Of a stretch of 64,000 nucleotides of DNA, positions 1 through 12,881 are shown one piece after another. Position numbers and translations under genes: made by a program. The DNA comes from Ahaetulla prasina (lineage: Eukaryota > Chordata > Lepidosauria > Squamata > Colubridae), in the NCBI RefSeq assembly GCF_028640845.1, contig NC_080540.1, positions 167,777,752 through 167,841,751 of the forward strand, given 5' to 3'. The notes under the pieces are model-generated. The model saw only the letters and a program-made list of their open reading frames with translations. It did not search any database and had not been told where the DNA came from. Each line of letters begins with the position of its first letter. Within the stretch, counting starts at the first letter, position 1.

Positions 1-198
1 TTGGGCTGAATGCAAACTTGTCATGGCAATGTCTCTTATGAATCTACTTTCACTGATAGAAGTCTATGGTTAATGTTATCCTATCTAGAGGAGCCTAGTG
101 GTGTTGATAGAAGTGTAAATCTTTACATTTACTTGTCAGATCTTAGATGCATGAAGTGGCCTATATAACAAGCAAAAGAAAATTTCTAACCTCTATAC

Positions 199-333
199 CA
201 GGGGTCTCCAACCTTGTCAACTTTAAGCCTGGCGGACTTCAACTCCCAGAATTCCCCAGCCAGCAAAGCTGACTGGGGAATTCTGGGAGTTGAAATCCGC
301 CAGGCTTAAAGTTGACAAAGTTGGAGACCCCTG
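199..333. mobile_element. palindromic hAT MITE with 8-bp target duplication
   Basis: A near-perfect foldback of two ~64-bp arms with ends CAGGGGTCTCCAAC and its complement. It is flanked on both sides by ctctatac (191-198 and 334-341). The 8-bp duplication and CAGGGG ends indicate the hAT superfamily. The intact arms suggest a young insertion. Confidence 0.92.
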
Positions 334-519
334 CTCTATACAATACTCAGTTCTACTAAAAAACAAAAAGAGCTCAACTCTACAGCTTGTATTGATAATG
401 AAAGCCGAATAGATTTATATATGTCCTCTCATAACAATTGCCTGAATTAGTCCTTGCAATTTTCTTGACAAGGTTCTTTTGGAAGTGGTTTGCTTCCTAG
501 GATTCAGAAAGAAGCATGG

Positions 520-592
520 AGCTAGAGATGCAACTAGAACTCACAGCTCCAGGTTTCTAGGTGATGTCTTAACCACTACATCACATTGGCTT
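520..592 (-). mobile_element. tRNA-derived SINE fragment
   Basis: The reverse complement reads tgatgtagtggttaagac and gtgagttctagt, the head of the same SINE family seen at 25553, 28313 and 39385. Short and diverged. The surrounding 342-790 shows nothing else recognisable. Confidence 0.5.
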
Positions 593-794
593 CTTATAGC
601 TATATTCTGCTCCTTTACTATTTGTTATTATTGCTCTTGGTCATGCAAAGCGACCAAGAGCTATTCAGATACTGAACCCAATTCCAACCATTGATCATTT
701 TTATTCCACACCCCATCTGGTTGGCAATATTTTAGTAGCTATTACTCCTTGTATCCTTTATATTGCTCTCATTATAAAAGCAAAATACAGGAAC

Positions 795-1160
795 TGGGCA
801 TGGCTAGTCTAGTGAATTGCAGGACTAGGGGAGACACGATAGCTGTGTTCCAATGCTTGCGGGGCTGCCACAGAGAGGAGGGTGTCAACCTATTTTCTAA
901 ATAGGCCAGACAAAGAATAATGGATGGAAACTGATCAAGGAGAGAGTCAACCCAGAAATAAAAAGACATTTTCTGACAATGAGAACAATCAACCAATGGA
1001 ACAGCTTGCCTTCCGATGTTGTGGGAGCTTCATCACTGGAAGCTTTCAAGAAGAAACTGGACCGCCATCTATCAGAAAGGGTGTAGGGTCTCCTGCTTGG
1101 GCAGGGGGTTGGACTAGATGACCTACTAGGTCCCTTCCAACTTGGTTATTTTGTTATATA
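795..1160 (+). mobile_element. CR1 LINE, 5'-truncated 3' end
   Basis: End of CR1 ORF2 and 3' UTR, ending with gttggactagatgacctac and aggtcccttccaac, the standard CR1 terminus. Same family as the - strand copy at 37005-37445. The stretch 1161-1519 up to the STAT6 exon shows nothing recognised. Confidence 0.8.
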
Positions 1161-1519
1161 TATTGACCTAGAATCCTTTCTAGATAGAGCAGCCATGTAG
1201 ACAGTCTAGAGTTCTCTTTTGAGTCCAGTACTAGTACTTGATTGTTCTTGATCATGAAGGATCTACTATAGCCTAATGCCATGTTGGCTGGGAAATTAGG
1301 GAACTGTACTGTAATCCAAAACTTTTAAAGGGCAAAAGTTAGGGAAGTTTGTTTTTAACCCTTAACAAATATAAAAACGGGGCCCATCTTTAGTGCTTGG
1401 TAAAAAGTGATTGCTACACCCCTTGAAAAGTTTGCTTCTCTCTTGAAACTTGGATAATCTTGGTTTGGATGGATGTGGGATTTCCAGTCTGGGATATAAA
1501 TCTGTCATGTTTCTAACAG

Positions 1520-1639
1520 GTTGGAATGCCTGGTAGATATTTGGTTCCAGTTTCGCCAGCAGTTGATCACATCTGGAATTGAACTTCAATCTCATATTCG
1601 AGAACATCTTGATGATACATTCAACTCTCTTATACAAAA
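1520..1639 (+). CDS. STAT6: STAT6 exon: end of coiled-coil domain
   Basis: Acceptor ttctaacag, donor gtaagg. It codes for about 40 residues beginning [15 protein letters not shown] and ending SLIQ. This aligns with the human segment CESLVDIYSQLQQEV...LDEVLRTL at the end of the coiled coil. Entry phase needs two bases from the previous exon. Exit leaves AA, joined to T of the next exon (Asn). It lies 11.6 kb upstream of the next exon. The divergence is typical of this fast-evolving segment. Confidence 0.85.
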
Positions 1640-4600
1640 GTAAGGAGAATCTCAAAGTGCTGTCTTTCTTTCCCATTGGTGTCTCTTTTCATGCTATGCC
1701 TATTATGAGGATTATTGTCGGTGTTGTTTGGTGACTCTCGACCATGGATTATCAGCAGGAGAGGCTGAATATATTCAGAGGAGACCATAAAGACATTCTA
1801 TCAACTGTTTTTGGTGTTGGTTTTTTAAAGAGTTTAAATTAAGATTTTTTTAAATAAAGTTTTTTATTTTATACCCAAACAAACATTTAATACATCAGTC
1901 ATTTCTTCCATGTGACATCTCGGTGTTTTCTTCTTGACTTCATATTCTTTGTTATTTCTTCTATCTTCATTTTCATATAATCTGTTACGTTTTTCACAAG
2001 TACAATATTCTAAATATACCGTTTTCTTACATAAGTATTAGTTTGCTTATCTGTATCTTTTTTCTAACCAATGGTAAAATTGATCCCATATCATAAAATA
2101 TTCTGAATCCTCTCTTTCTTTAATCATCAAAATTAATCTATTCATTACTGCACAGTCTAATTTTTTTTTGATAACTTCCCCTTCCAGAGGTATTATCTCT
2201 GCTTTCCCATTTTGTGCAAAAACAATCCTTGCTGCTATTACATGTACTATATAATCAAGTAAATATTTTCTTTACTAATTTTCTCTGGGAGGATACCCAA
2301 CAGGAACAGTTCCGGTTTTAAATTGATATGTTGTTTTATCATTTCTTCTAACCATGTCTTAATTTTAAACCAATAATATTTAGCTTCTGGGCATGTCCAC
2401 CACATATGATAAGATGATCCTGGTAACTGGTGACATTTCCAACATTTAGCTGATTTAGCTTTAAACATTTTTGCCAGTTTTTCAGGAGGCATATGCCATC
2501 TATAGAACATTTTGTATTGATTTTCTTTATATGCAGTGGACATTGTTAATTTATAATTCCTTTCCCATAGCTGTTGCCATTTATCTAAATCAATTGAGTA
2601 TCCAAAATTTTTAGCCCACGCTATCATTGTTTCCTTTACTTGTTCTTCTTCTAACTCAATACCAAGTAAAAAGTTATAGATTTTTTTAATTAATTTGTCC
2701 TCTGTTCCCATGAGTATCCTATCCAGCTCTCTCTTTTCTAAGTATAGTTTACTTAGAAGTTTACCATCTTTTTCATATCTTGTTTGTATTTGCATGTACA
2801 TATACCAATCTAGTTCAATCAATCCCCTGTTCTTCCAATTCTTGTTTCTGCCCTTGTCTGTTAGTAATTCCTTGTATCTTAACAATATTTCTAAAATTAA
2901 AAGTATTTGGATGTAGTAAAGCTTCCATTGTTGATAACCATGTTGGAATTTTCATATAATATTTATCTCTAACCTTCTCCCATACCAATAACAGTGCATT
3001 TCTTATATAATGTCTATGAAAGTACGTATGTATTTTGCTTCTCCCATACCACAAAAAGGCATACCATCCCAGTTGCAGATCACGTCCTTCCAGAGTTAAT
3101 AGTCTAGTGTTTCTTAATTCCACCCATTTCTTCATCCAAGTTTAGAAAGCTTAGAACTCCACCGACTCCGACAAGACCTGTGCTTAACTCATAGAATCAT
3201 CTATTGCAATGTCCTTCCTGTTGAAGACTACTTCAGCTTCAATTGCAATAATACAAGAGCAAACAATAGATTTAAACTTAATGTTAAACCGCTTCAATCT
3301 TGATTGCAGAAAATATGACTTCTGTAACAGAGTTATCAGTGCTTGGAACACACTACCTGACTCTGTGGTCTCTTCTCAAAATCCCAAAAGCTTTAACCAA
3401 AAACTGTCTACTATTGACCTCACCCCATTCCTACGAGGACTATAAGGGGCGTGCATAAGAGCACAAAAGTGCCTATCTTTCCTGTCCTATTGTTTCCTTT
3501 CATTATATCAAATTAATATAGTTATTGCATACTTTTGCTCATATATATATTACAGCTTTGGTCGCGTTGGTGGATGACCTCTGGAGGGCTCGGAACAGGG
3601 GTTGTTCCTCTGTCCTGGTTCTGTTAGATCTCTCGGCGGCTTTTGATACCATCGACCATGGTATCCTGCTGCGGCGGTTGGAGGGATTGGGGGTGGGAGG
3701 CACCGTTTATTGGTGGTTCTTCTCCTATCTCTCTGACCGTTCGCAGACGGTGTTGGCAGGAGGGCAGAGGTCGACCCCAAGGCGCCTCACTTGTGGGGTG
3801 CCTCAGGGGTCTGTTCTCTCGCCTCTCCTGTTCAACATCTATATGAAGCCGCTGGGTGAAGTTATCCGTGGTTTCGGGGTGGATTATCATCTGTACGCTG
3901 ATGATACTCAACTGTACATTTCCACCCTGAACCACCCCAACAAAGCCGTTGAGGTGATGGACCGGTGTCTTGAGGCCGTGCGGGTCTGGATGGGGAGGAA
4001 CAGGCTCCGACTCAACCCTTCCAAGACAGAGTGGCTGTGGGTTCCGGTGTCCCGGTACAGTCAGCTCACACCATCGCTGACTGTGGGGGGGGGGAAGTAC
4101 TGACCCCCAGGGGAGGAGTGCGCAACTTAGGCGTTCTCCTGGACAATCGGCTGTCCTTAGAGGAATATTTGACAGCCGTCACCAGGGGAGCATTTTATCA
4201 GGTTCACCTGATTTGCCAGTTGCACCCCTTCCTTGACTGGGACGCCTTACGCACGGTCACTCACGCCCTCATCACTTCCCGTCTGGATTATTGCAATGCT
4301 CTCTACATGGGGCTCCCCTTGAAGAGCACCAGGAGGCTCCAGCTAGTCCAGAATGCGGCCGCGCGGGTGATAGAGGGAGCACCGCGTTGCTCCCACATAA
4401 CACCTATCCTGCACGGCCTACACTGGCTGCCGGTAGCCTTCCGGGTGCAATTCAAGGTTTTGGTCACCATCTTTAAAGCGCTCCATGGCTTACGACTGGG
4501 ATATCTACGAGACTGCCTTCTGCTGCCGATTGCCTCCCAACGACCCGTGCGCTCCCACAGAGCGGGCCTCCTCAGGGTGCCGTCGACCAAACAATGTAGA

Positions 4601-4930
4601 TTGGCGACCCCCAGGGGGAGGGCCTTCTCTGTGGCAGCACCGGCCTTGTGGAACGAGCTTCCTCCGGGGCTACGACAACTCCCCGACCTCCGGGCCTTCA
4701 GACGTGAACTGAAGACGTTATTATTTCAACGAGCTGGACTAGCCTAAGAATAAAATATTTTAGTTAAATTTTAAATGGGTTTTTAACCGGTCTTTACCGT
4801 TTTAGTGATTTGGCTATTATAATATTTAGTTTTAATTGGGTTTTATATTGTTATTTATTATATTGTTTTATTTTAATATGCCTATGAACCGCCCTGAGTC
4901 CTGCGGGAGATGGTGCAGTATAAAAGTTTG

Positions 4931-4992
<62 letters not shown>

Positions 4993-7900
4993 TTATATGA
5001 TATGTAGTTATTTTATGTTGATGCTTGTGTATATTGTTGTGACAAAAAAAAAAAAGTCAGCACTGCTGCCTGGTAATATAGTTCCCAGTTCGGCAGTCCA
5101 AATCCTCCACGTAACCTCATATCTTGTAACACCTATATCCTTATTCTAGCTTTTTTCCTTTGCCATATAAATCTTCTTATTATCTTGTTAAGATGTTGAA
5201 CGTAATTTTTTTTTCAATTTTTATCAGTACTATCTGGAATAAGAATAATAGTTTTGGCATTATATTTATCTTTATAATTGCAATCCTTCCCATAAATGAT
5301 AATTGTAAGTTTTTCCATTGCTCCAAATCTTTCTCAATTTGATCTTTTAGTTTGTAGTAATTGTCCTCTTTTATCGTCACATATCTTGATGTTAGGTGTA
5401 TTCCTAAGTATTTCACTTTTTTCACCACTTATTTATTTATTTATTAAACTTATATACCGCACCATCTCCCGTAGGACTCAGGGCGGTTCACAGGCATATT
5501 AAAACAGTATAATAAATAAACATTAAAACCCAATTAAAACTAAATATTATCATGGCCTGATCACTAAAACAGTAAAACCTATAAAAACCCCATTAAAATA
5601 TGCTAAAACCTTCTATCTTAGGCTAGTCCTGCACGCTGAAACAATAGAGTCTTCAGTTCACGTCTGAAGCTCCGGAGGTCGGGTAGTTGTCGTAATCCTG
5701 GAGGAAGCTCGTTCCACAGAGCTGGTGCCGCCACAGAGAAGGCCCTCCCCCTGGGGGCCGCCAACCTACATTGTTTGGTCGACGGCACCCTGAGGAGGCC
5801 CACTCTGTGGGAGCGCACAGGTCGTTGGGAGGCAATCGGCGGCAGAAGGCGGTCTCGAAGGTATCCCGGTCCTAAGCCATGTACGTCCAATTTCTTTTTT
5901 ATCTCTCTTTTCTGTTTTTCTGTAGTGTGAGTTGAAATTAAGATTTCAGCCTAGCATCAGACTAGCATTCTATCAGCTTTCTGTTTCCTAGGTGTGAAAC
6001 ATTAAAAGAATATTTTGTGTACAAATGATGCAGAGTCATGATCTTTGACCCATTTCTCCAATTTGATGCACATCAAAATCTTCTAATAGTTGTCAAGTAT
6101 TCCTCAATTTCAGCAACTTTAAGATGTGTGGACAGCATACTGGCTGGGAGCTTCTGGGAAGTGAAGTCCATATATCTTAAAATTGATGAGGTTGAGATTT
6201 AAACAATTTTTTTTTTTAGATATCCCCAACCTGGTCTTTGCTTTCTCATTTTTCCTCCATTGTTTGTCTTCTCAATCAGCTGCATTTTTTGTTTTTAGTT
6301 ATTCATTTCTCTGATGGAGATGGGTGACTAAGAAATAGTTTTTAAAAAAAGCTAACGGGGACATGGAGCTACAGTCTAAGAGAACATGGAGTTATACTCT
6401 TAAGATTCAGCCATCATAGGAAGCTTAGGTCCTTGTTACTCTCAAAACTTTCTCCATAACTTTCTTTTGCCCTTGTGCTGCAGACTGGGACAGGTATTCC
6501 TATCTAGGGTCATATTTGGCCCTGGAACTATGAGGTGTATATATGTGTATGTTTGTACATACATGTATATATGTATATACACATCTATGTACAGTTTTAT
6601 ATACTGTACACACACATAGACACTTAATATGTCTCTGTGTAAAATAAGCTATTACCCTAATAATGTATTGGACACGAGTTGTGAAGTGCACATCAAATTT
6701 CCCTGAGGAAATAACTTATTTTCCTGAGCTCTTAAATGCACTATATTTAGTTTTTGTATTATCTGTGAAGTTAAAAAAGCCTTTTCTTTTTTAACACTTC
6801 TTTTCTTTTATAATACTTCTGTTATAGATTAAAACAGGCAAAAATAGCATAAACATCAGAAACCAAATTAGTAACCTATTTCTTGATCAAGGTTTGTAAA
6901 GTGCCAGGAAACCCCACTTTTCCAGAATTGGCTAAAATGGACTTCATAAACAGTAGCCCATATCTGGTGGTGTAGTGGTTAGAATGCAGTATTGCAGCCT
7001 AACTCACTGCTCACTGCCAGCAGTTCGATACTAAACAGCTCAAGGTTGACTCAACTTTCCTTCCTTCCGAGGTTGGTAAAATAAGAACCTAGATTGTTGG
7101 GGGCAATATGCTGACTCTGTAAACTGCTTAGAGAGGGCTGTAAAGCACTGTGAATCGGTATATACATGCTATTGCTATTTACATACCCTGTTTCCCCCAA
7201 AATAAGACATCCACTCATAATAAGGCCAATCGGGCTTTTGAGCGCATGGCAATAAGGCCAAGTGCTTATTTCAGGATTCAAAAAAATATAAGACAGGGTC
7301 TTATTTTCAGGGAAATACGGTACATACATATACATACATACATACATACATACATTTGATGATCTTATCATGCTAATGACATAAATGTCAGTGACCATTC
7401 AATCCAATTTCATAGACATTCATGACTTATAATCACCCTTCCCCCAGTTGCCGATTGTAAGTCTGCTCATTGATCCATTAAAGCAAGATTTCACTGTACT
7501 TGTGAACAGGTTTATTTTATATGTTTGCAAGTAGGAATAAACCTAGCTGTGCATTTCAGAGAGCCTAAGCAGCTTCACATGCCTTCACTTTTTCTATCTT
7601 TCTAATTGAATATGTCTTTAATTGTTTATATCTTACATTGATAGATATGTTAGAGCTAATAAATTAAGAGTATTTTCTCTCCCAACATGTAAAAAATCCA
7701 ACATCATGCATCTTCATCATTTTCTGAGACGTGGAGGAAATCATAGCCCCGATATCATGAATATTTGTGTATATTAGTCATTGGACTTTTTGTTTTGAGA
7801 TTATTAGTCATTGAATTTTTTTTGAGATATGCCTAATTAATAGTCCAAGGTTATAGCCTGTGACCAAAGATATTTTCTTGGAATGTTGTCTTTGATTTAC

Positions 7901-10900
7901 TAATATTCATATTCTAATAATTAAATAATGTAGGCAGTGTGTGACTGGTAGCTTTCTATGACTTTTATGTTCAATTAAAAACTCATAGTGGAAAACCATT
8001 GGTTTGTACTTTGTTCGGATACCTTGACAAAAAAAGCAAACATTTGTTCTGCAATTATGACTTCCCAGTCATTTTCTTTGGCAGAACCAGTAAGGTGATT
8101 TACGACTAAAGCTGCTAATCCCTCTTCTGTCTCCTTCTCCCCATTTTAAGGCACTGCCAGTTGCAGTTCTAACGATGAAGAGTACTTAGAGCTATATACC
8201 GCTTCACAGTGTTTTCCAGCCCTCTCTAAGCGGTTTACAGAGTCAGCATATTGCCCCCAACAATCTGGGTCCTCATTTTATTGATCTCGGAAGGATGGAA
8301 GGCTGAGTCAACCTTGAGCCAAGTCAGGACCGAACTCCTGGCAGTGGGCAGAGTTAGCCTGCAATACTGCATTCTAACCACTATACCAGCAGGGTCCCTA
8401 AAGTAATTGGAGTTTTTTTTCTGTACACTTGAAAATGATGAAGTGTAAGTTTTCCTCCTTGAATATTTATTTATTTTTATTTATTTGTATCCCGCCTTTA
8501 TTTTTACAAATAACTCAAGGTGGTGAACATATCCAACACCCTTACCTCCTCCTATTTTCCCCACAACAATCCTGTGAGGGAGATTGGGCTGAGAGAGAGT
8601 GACTGGCCCAAAGTCACTCTGTTGGTTTTCATAGCTAAGGCAGCACTAGAACTCGCAGTCTCCCGGTTTCTAGATAGACCACACTGTCTTTTTGCATGTA
8701 TGTGTGCATATTTATGTATCCTGTAGTATTGGCTTCTCTCTCTCTCTCTCAATATATACTTGATATTTACTAAGAGTAAGCAGGCAGACAATGGGAAATA
8801 TGTATTGAAAGGAATGTGCTAGCACTGGCTAATGATTGCCTAATGCTGCTCACTTAGGATGGGAACCAAAGTCTTGAGGGTGAAACTCATTAGGTCTTGT
8901 CAATTACAAGCAGGAGCTGGCGTTTACTCCGTTGTACAAGTAGTCCTCCACTTAAATTGTGTCTAAAACTGTGGTTAGGCAATGGCAGGTATTAAGTTAA
9001 ATGTGAGGGTCATTAAGCAAACATGGCATTTGTTACGCAAACATATTATACTGAATGAGTGGCTTTTTTGCTGAAAATCAGAAGTACACACTGGTTTCCA
9101 GCCAAAATATCACAGATTATGTGACCGCAGAACTCTGCAGATAGTTATAAATGTGGGTTGGTTGCCAAGCACCCCAAAAATGCAATCCTGATTGCAGAAG
9201 GGGCAGCCATTAGAATTTCAAAACTGGGTTGTAAGTAGTTCTGGGGAGATCCATCATAACTTCAAACCGTCACTAAGCAATTGGTCACAAGTTGAGGGCT
9301 ACCCGTAAACCCTTTCTTTCCAATGAATTTAAATGTAAACATTAATCCTCTTCACGCTAATTATCCCGACACCAGGGTGAGCATTCTGAAGGGCGAGGGA
9401 GTCGGCAAAAAGAGTGATAAGATTTTCCCTTGTGATAAGATTGCAGTGCGGTCTTTTGTAATCAAAAGATGGAAATTTTACCAATGTGCAGGTTTTCTAA
9501 TTGCCATTCAACACTTTTTGGTATGGTTACCAATGTGCTGATAACCCAGGGGTGAAATGTAAAATTTGTTACTACCGGTTCTGTGGTCGTGGCTTGGTCG
9601 GGGTGTATGTGTAATGTGACTCCGTGGGCTTGGCCAACTTTTTTTTTTTTTACTTTTAAAAGCATTTTTTTCTACAACCTATTTGGCCAAAGAGGTTGTA
9701 GAAAAAATGCTTTTAAAAGGCTCCTCTGACGATCCCAGCTGAGTTGCCTGATTATCAGGGGCTTTTAAAAGCATTTTTCTACAATCTCTTCGGCTGAAGA
9801 GGTTGTAAAAAAATGCTTTTAAAAGCCTCTGATGGTCCCAGCTGAGCTGCACGATCATCAGAGGCTTTTTTTTTACTTTTAAAAGGATTTTTTCGACCAA
9901 AGAAATAATGCTTTTAAAAGTAAAAAAACAAACCTCTGCTGATTGCACGGCTCAGCTGGGCATGGGGGTGGATTTTTGCTACCGGTTCTCCAAACCACCC
10001 ACCGCCATCACTACCAGATCAGGCAATCCGGTCCGAACAGGGAGCATTTCACCCCTGTCCGATCCGGTCCGAACAGGGAGCATTTCACCCCACCGCAAAC
10101 AGTTTATGCCATCTTTCAACTTTGATTTTCAGAGCTTGATACCTTTAGATTCTTTGACTTCTATTCTGTTATCCTCTGATATTGCCACTTTAATTATCCA
10201 CACTTTCTTATTTTCAACTCCGAATCTGGTGTGATGTGCCAAGACGTTATCAGTTTGTACTTGGAAATCTCGCAATATTTTATCTTGCTCATTTTTTGGC
10301 TACTTATGTTTCCCACAAATTTTTCATAACAAGGACATGATAATTTATACAGCGGTTCCAAGGAATTATATTGGCCACTGTGCAATGCTATTGTTTATAA
10401 TCAGTTTGTGCGATCTTCTCGCACAAGATTATACAACCTACTGTTTCTTCTGTTTCTTTGCACAATCTGCACTTTGAGATGACTTTATTTGGTTTGTTTA
10501 AAGTAGAGAGATAAAAGAACAAAAACTAATAAGATAGAAAAAGTCAAAAGTGCAGAAAGAAAAAGACATACGAAGAAATGTCTTCTTCTACAGCAAGTAT
10601 GAGCATAAATTTACAAAGAGCTCTTGCTCTAAGTTTGCAACCTAATTTTCATTTTTTCTGTTATTTATTTTTTCTACTCTTAAATCCTTACATCGTAATT
10701 TCATTTTTTTGTGTTTCATGCCAAAAATCCAAAAGCAGCTTCCAATTAGCATTAAAATTAATCATATTTTTTCTCTAATCAAAGCTGTCAATCTTGCCTT
10801 CTTAGCCAACTTCATCAACTTCACCACCTATTCTTCCATTCTAGGTAATGTCAGATCCATTCTAGATAATGTGCATATAAAAGTCTTGTTGATGTCATGA

Positions 10901-12811
10901 AATATGGAAATGAACTCCCATAAATGTTTGCCCAACTGTTTGATCATCGGTCCCAAAAGGAGCATTTTGTTTCAGTTGCGTATCACTTTTTAAACTTGTC
11001 TAAATCAATGTGTGTATTTGTTGTGGCCTGTCGGCAGCCAGCAAAACAATCAGCAGAGTCAGACGATGAGGAGGTTAAGGGAAGGCCTATGACAGCTTTG
11101 GAGCCTTTGGAAGGCTCTGATAAGGAAACAGCATCGGAGGCAGAGACAGAGCCGGGGCCTTCTGTCCTCCCTCAGGTGGAGAGGCAGCTGTCTTTGGAGC
11201 CCGAGCTGAGTGAGGGGGAGGAACAGATGGGGCCCATCCCAGATGCACGTATCTGTAGGGAGGAAAGGAGTTGAGAGCAAAGGAAAACAATAAGTCGGCT
11301 CTCAGGGAAAGGCAGCCATTGACACTAGCCAGCTGCTCGCTGGCTGAGAAATAAATAGGAGGGGTTTGGGAGTGGTCAGTTGTTGCAGACAATCGTTTAT
11401 TTCTAATATACAGCAAGCAATTCGGATTCCTTGGACAAACCCAGTTTTTTTGGGACTACTTAAGTTTGATTTTTGTTGTTTATCCACGTAAATAAAAAAT
11501 TGTTACTGCCCTGTTATAAAAAGGTGGTTACTTTACTCACGAGTAAACAGCTTATTATTATTATTTGCGAAGGCTGGGTCAAAACAGTGTTTGACTCCAG
11601 ATGTTTTTGGGTTTTTTAACATGCTCGTCAAACTTCCAGCAGAAAACATGGCCAAATATATGCTATCCCATAGTGCTTCCCATCCCAAAGTTGCTCTTCC
11701 CATCCTAAACTAGAATATTTTTTTCCTGCCTGCTGTCTTTATGAATAGGGACGGGGAAACTTAGAACTTAGAATAACTTTATTGTCACTTTGAATGTACA
11801 CTACTTGGCATACATTACAATGAAATTAAGTTGCATACATCTCTCAAGTTAGGGATGTGGTGGCTCAGTGGCTAAGACGCTGAGCTTGTCGATCGAAAGG
11901 TCAGCAGTTCAGCGGTTTGAATCTCTAGTGCCACGTAATGGGGTGAGCTCCTGTTACTTGTCCCAGCTTCTGCCAACCTAGCAGTTCGAAAGGACATAAA
12001 AATGCAAGTAGAAAAATAGGGACCACTTTTGGTGGGAAGGTAACAGTGTTGTTTTGTCCTTCTCCGCCTCCATCCAAGTGATGGCTTAATTAGCTGGCAC
12101 TATCAGCTCTGGCAGCAGAATAGCCAGCGTCTGCCAAGAATGTTCGTTATCTTCCACGCTGGTGAGTCACCCAGGAACAAACTTCAGCTCTAAGTCAATC
12201 AGTGGATTTGCCTGTTACAAAGAGACACAGCAGCTCTTGCTGCCTTTTATATCCTGTGGGGTGTGGCTCCATGACTCAGCCCTTCCTAGGCCTGCCCCAC
12301 CCCTGCTTCTGTTGTTCCTTCCTCTCCTGCCTACGAAACCTAGGGTCCAAACAATCCTGATTGCTGTCAGCTGGGTCTGAAGGCGTGGCCTGGGGGAGGG
12401 AAAGAATCAGGGGACGGAGGCCTCGTTATCTCTTCCACCTGGTCTGCTTCTGGCTCCTGGAGCTGAGCCAGGGAAGCCGGTGTTCCGAGGTAAGTCCTGA
12501 CGGCCCTTCCCCCTTACTGTCCAAGTCACTTTCTGGCAGCAGGCCCAGCTCCAAGTCACTTTCTGGCAGCAGGGCCGGCTCGGGGGGTGCAGACACAACA
12601 AGCGTTCCGTGAGCCTTTGAAGTTTACTTATGCTAGCCACATGACCACGGAGATGTCTTCGGACAGTGCTGGCTCTTCAGCTTTGAAATAAAGATGAGCA
12701 CCATCCCCTAGAGTCGGGAACGACTAGCACATACGTACAAGGGGAACCTTTCCCTTTCCCTTTACATCTCTCAAAAGGTCTCCACCTCTAATATAAATAT
12801 AAACTTGACAG

Positions 12812-12881
<70 letters not shown>

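Noticed and set aside
1..1519. A further upstream STAT6 coiled-coil exon
   Set aside because: No segment with suitable splice borders and similarity to the preceding human exon could be found.
3525..4747. Two overlapping frames that could look like a gene with reverse transcriptase
   Set aside because: Motifs are those of a CR1/L2-type LINE, the frame is broken at a G run and the element ends in an (AT)n tail. It is a dead LINE copy.
10924..11274. 116-codon acidic open frame
   Set aside because: It lies across the start of a probable LTR, with no splice support or recognisable domain.
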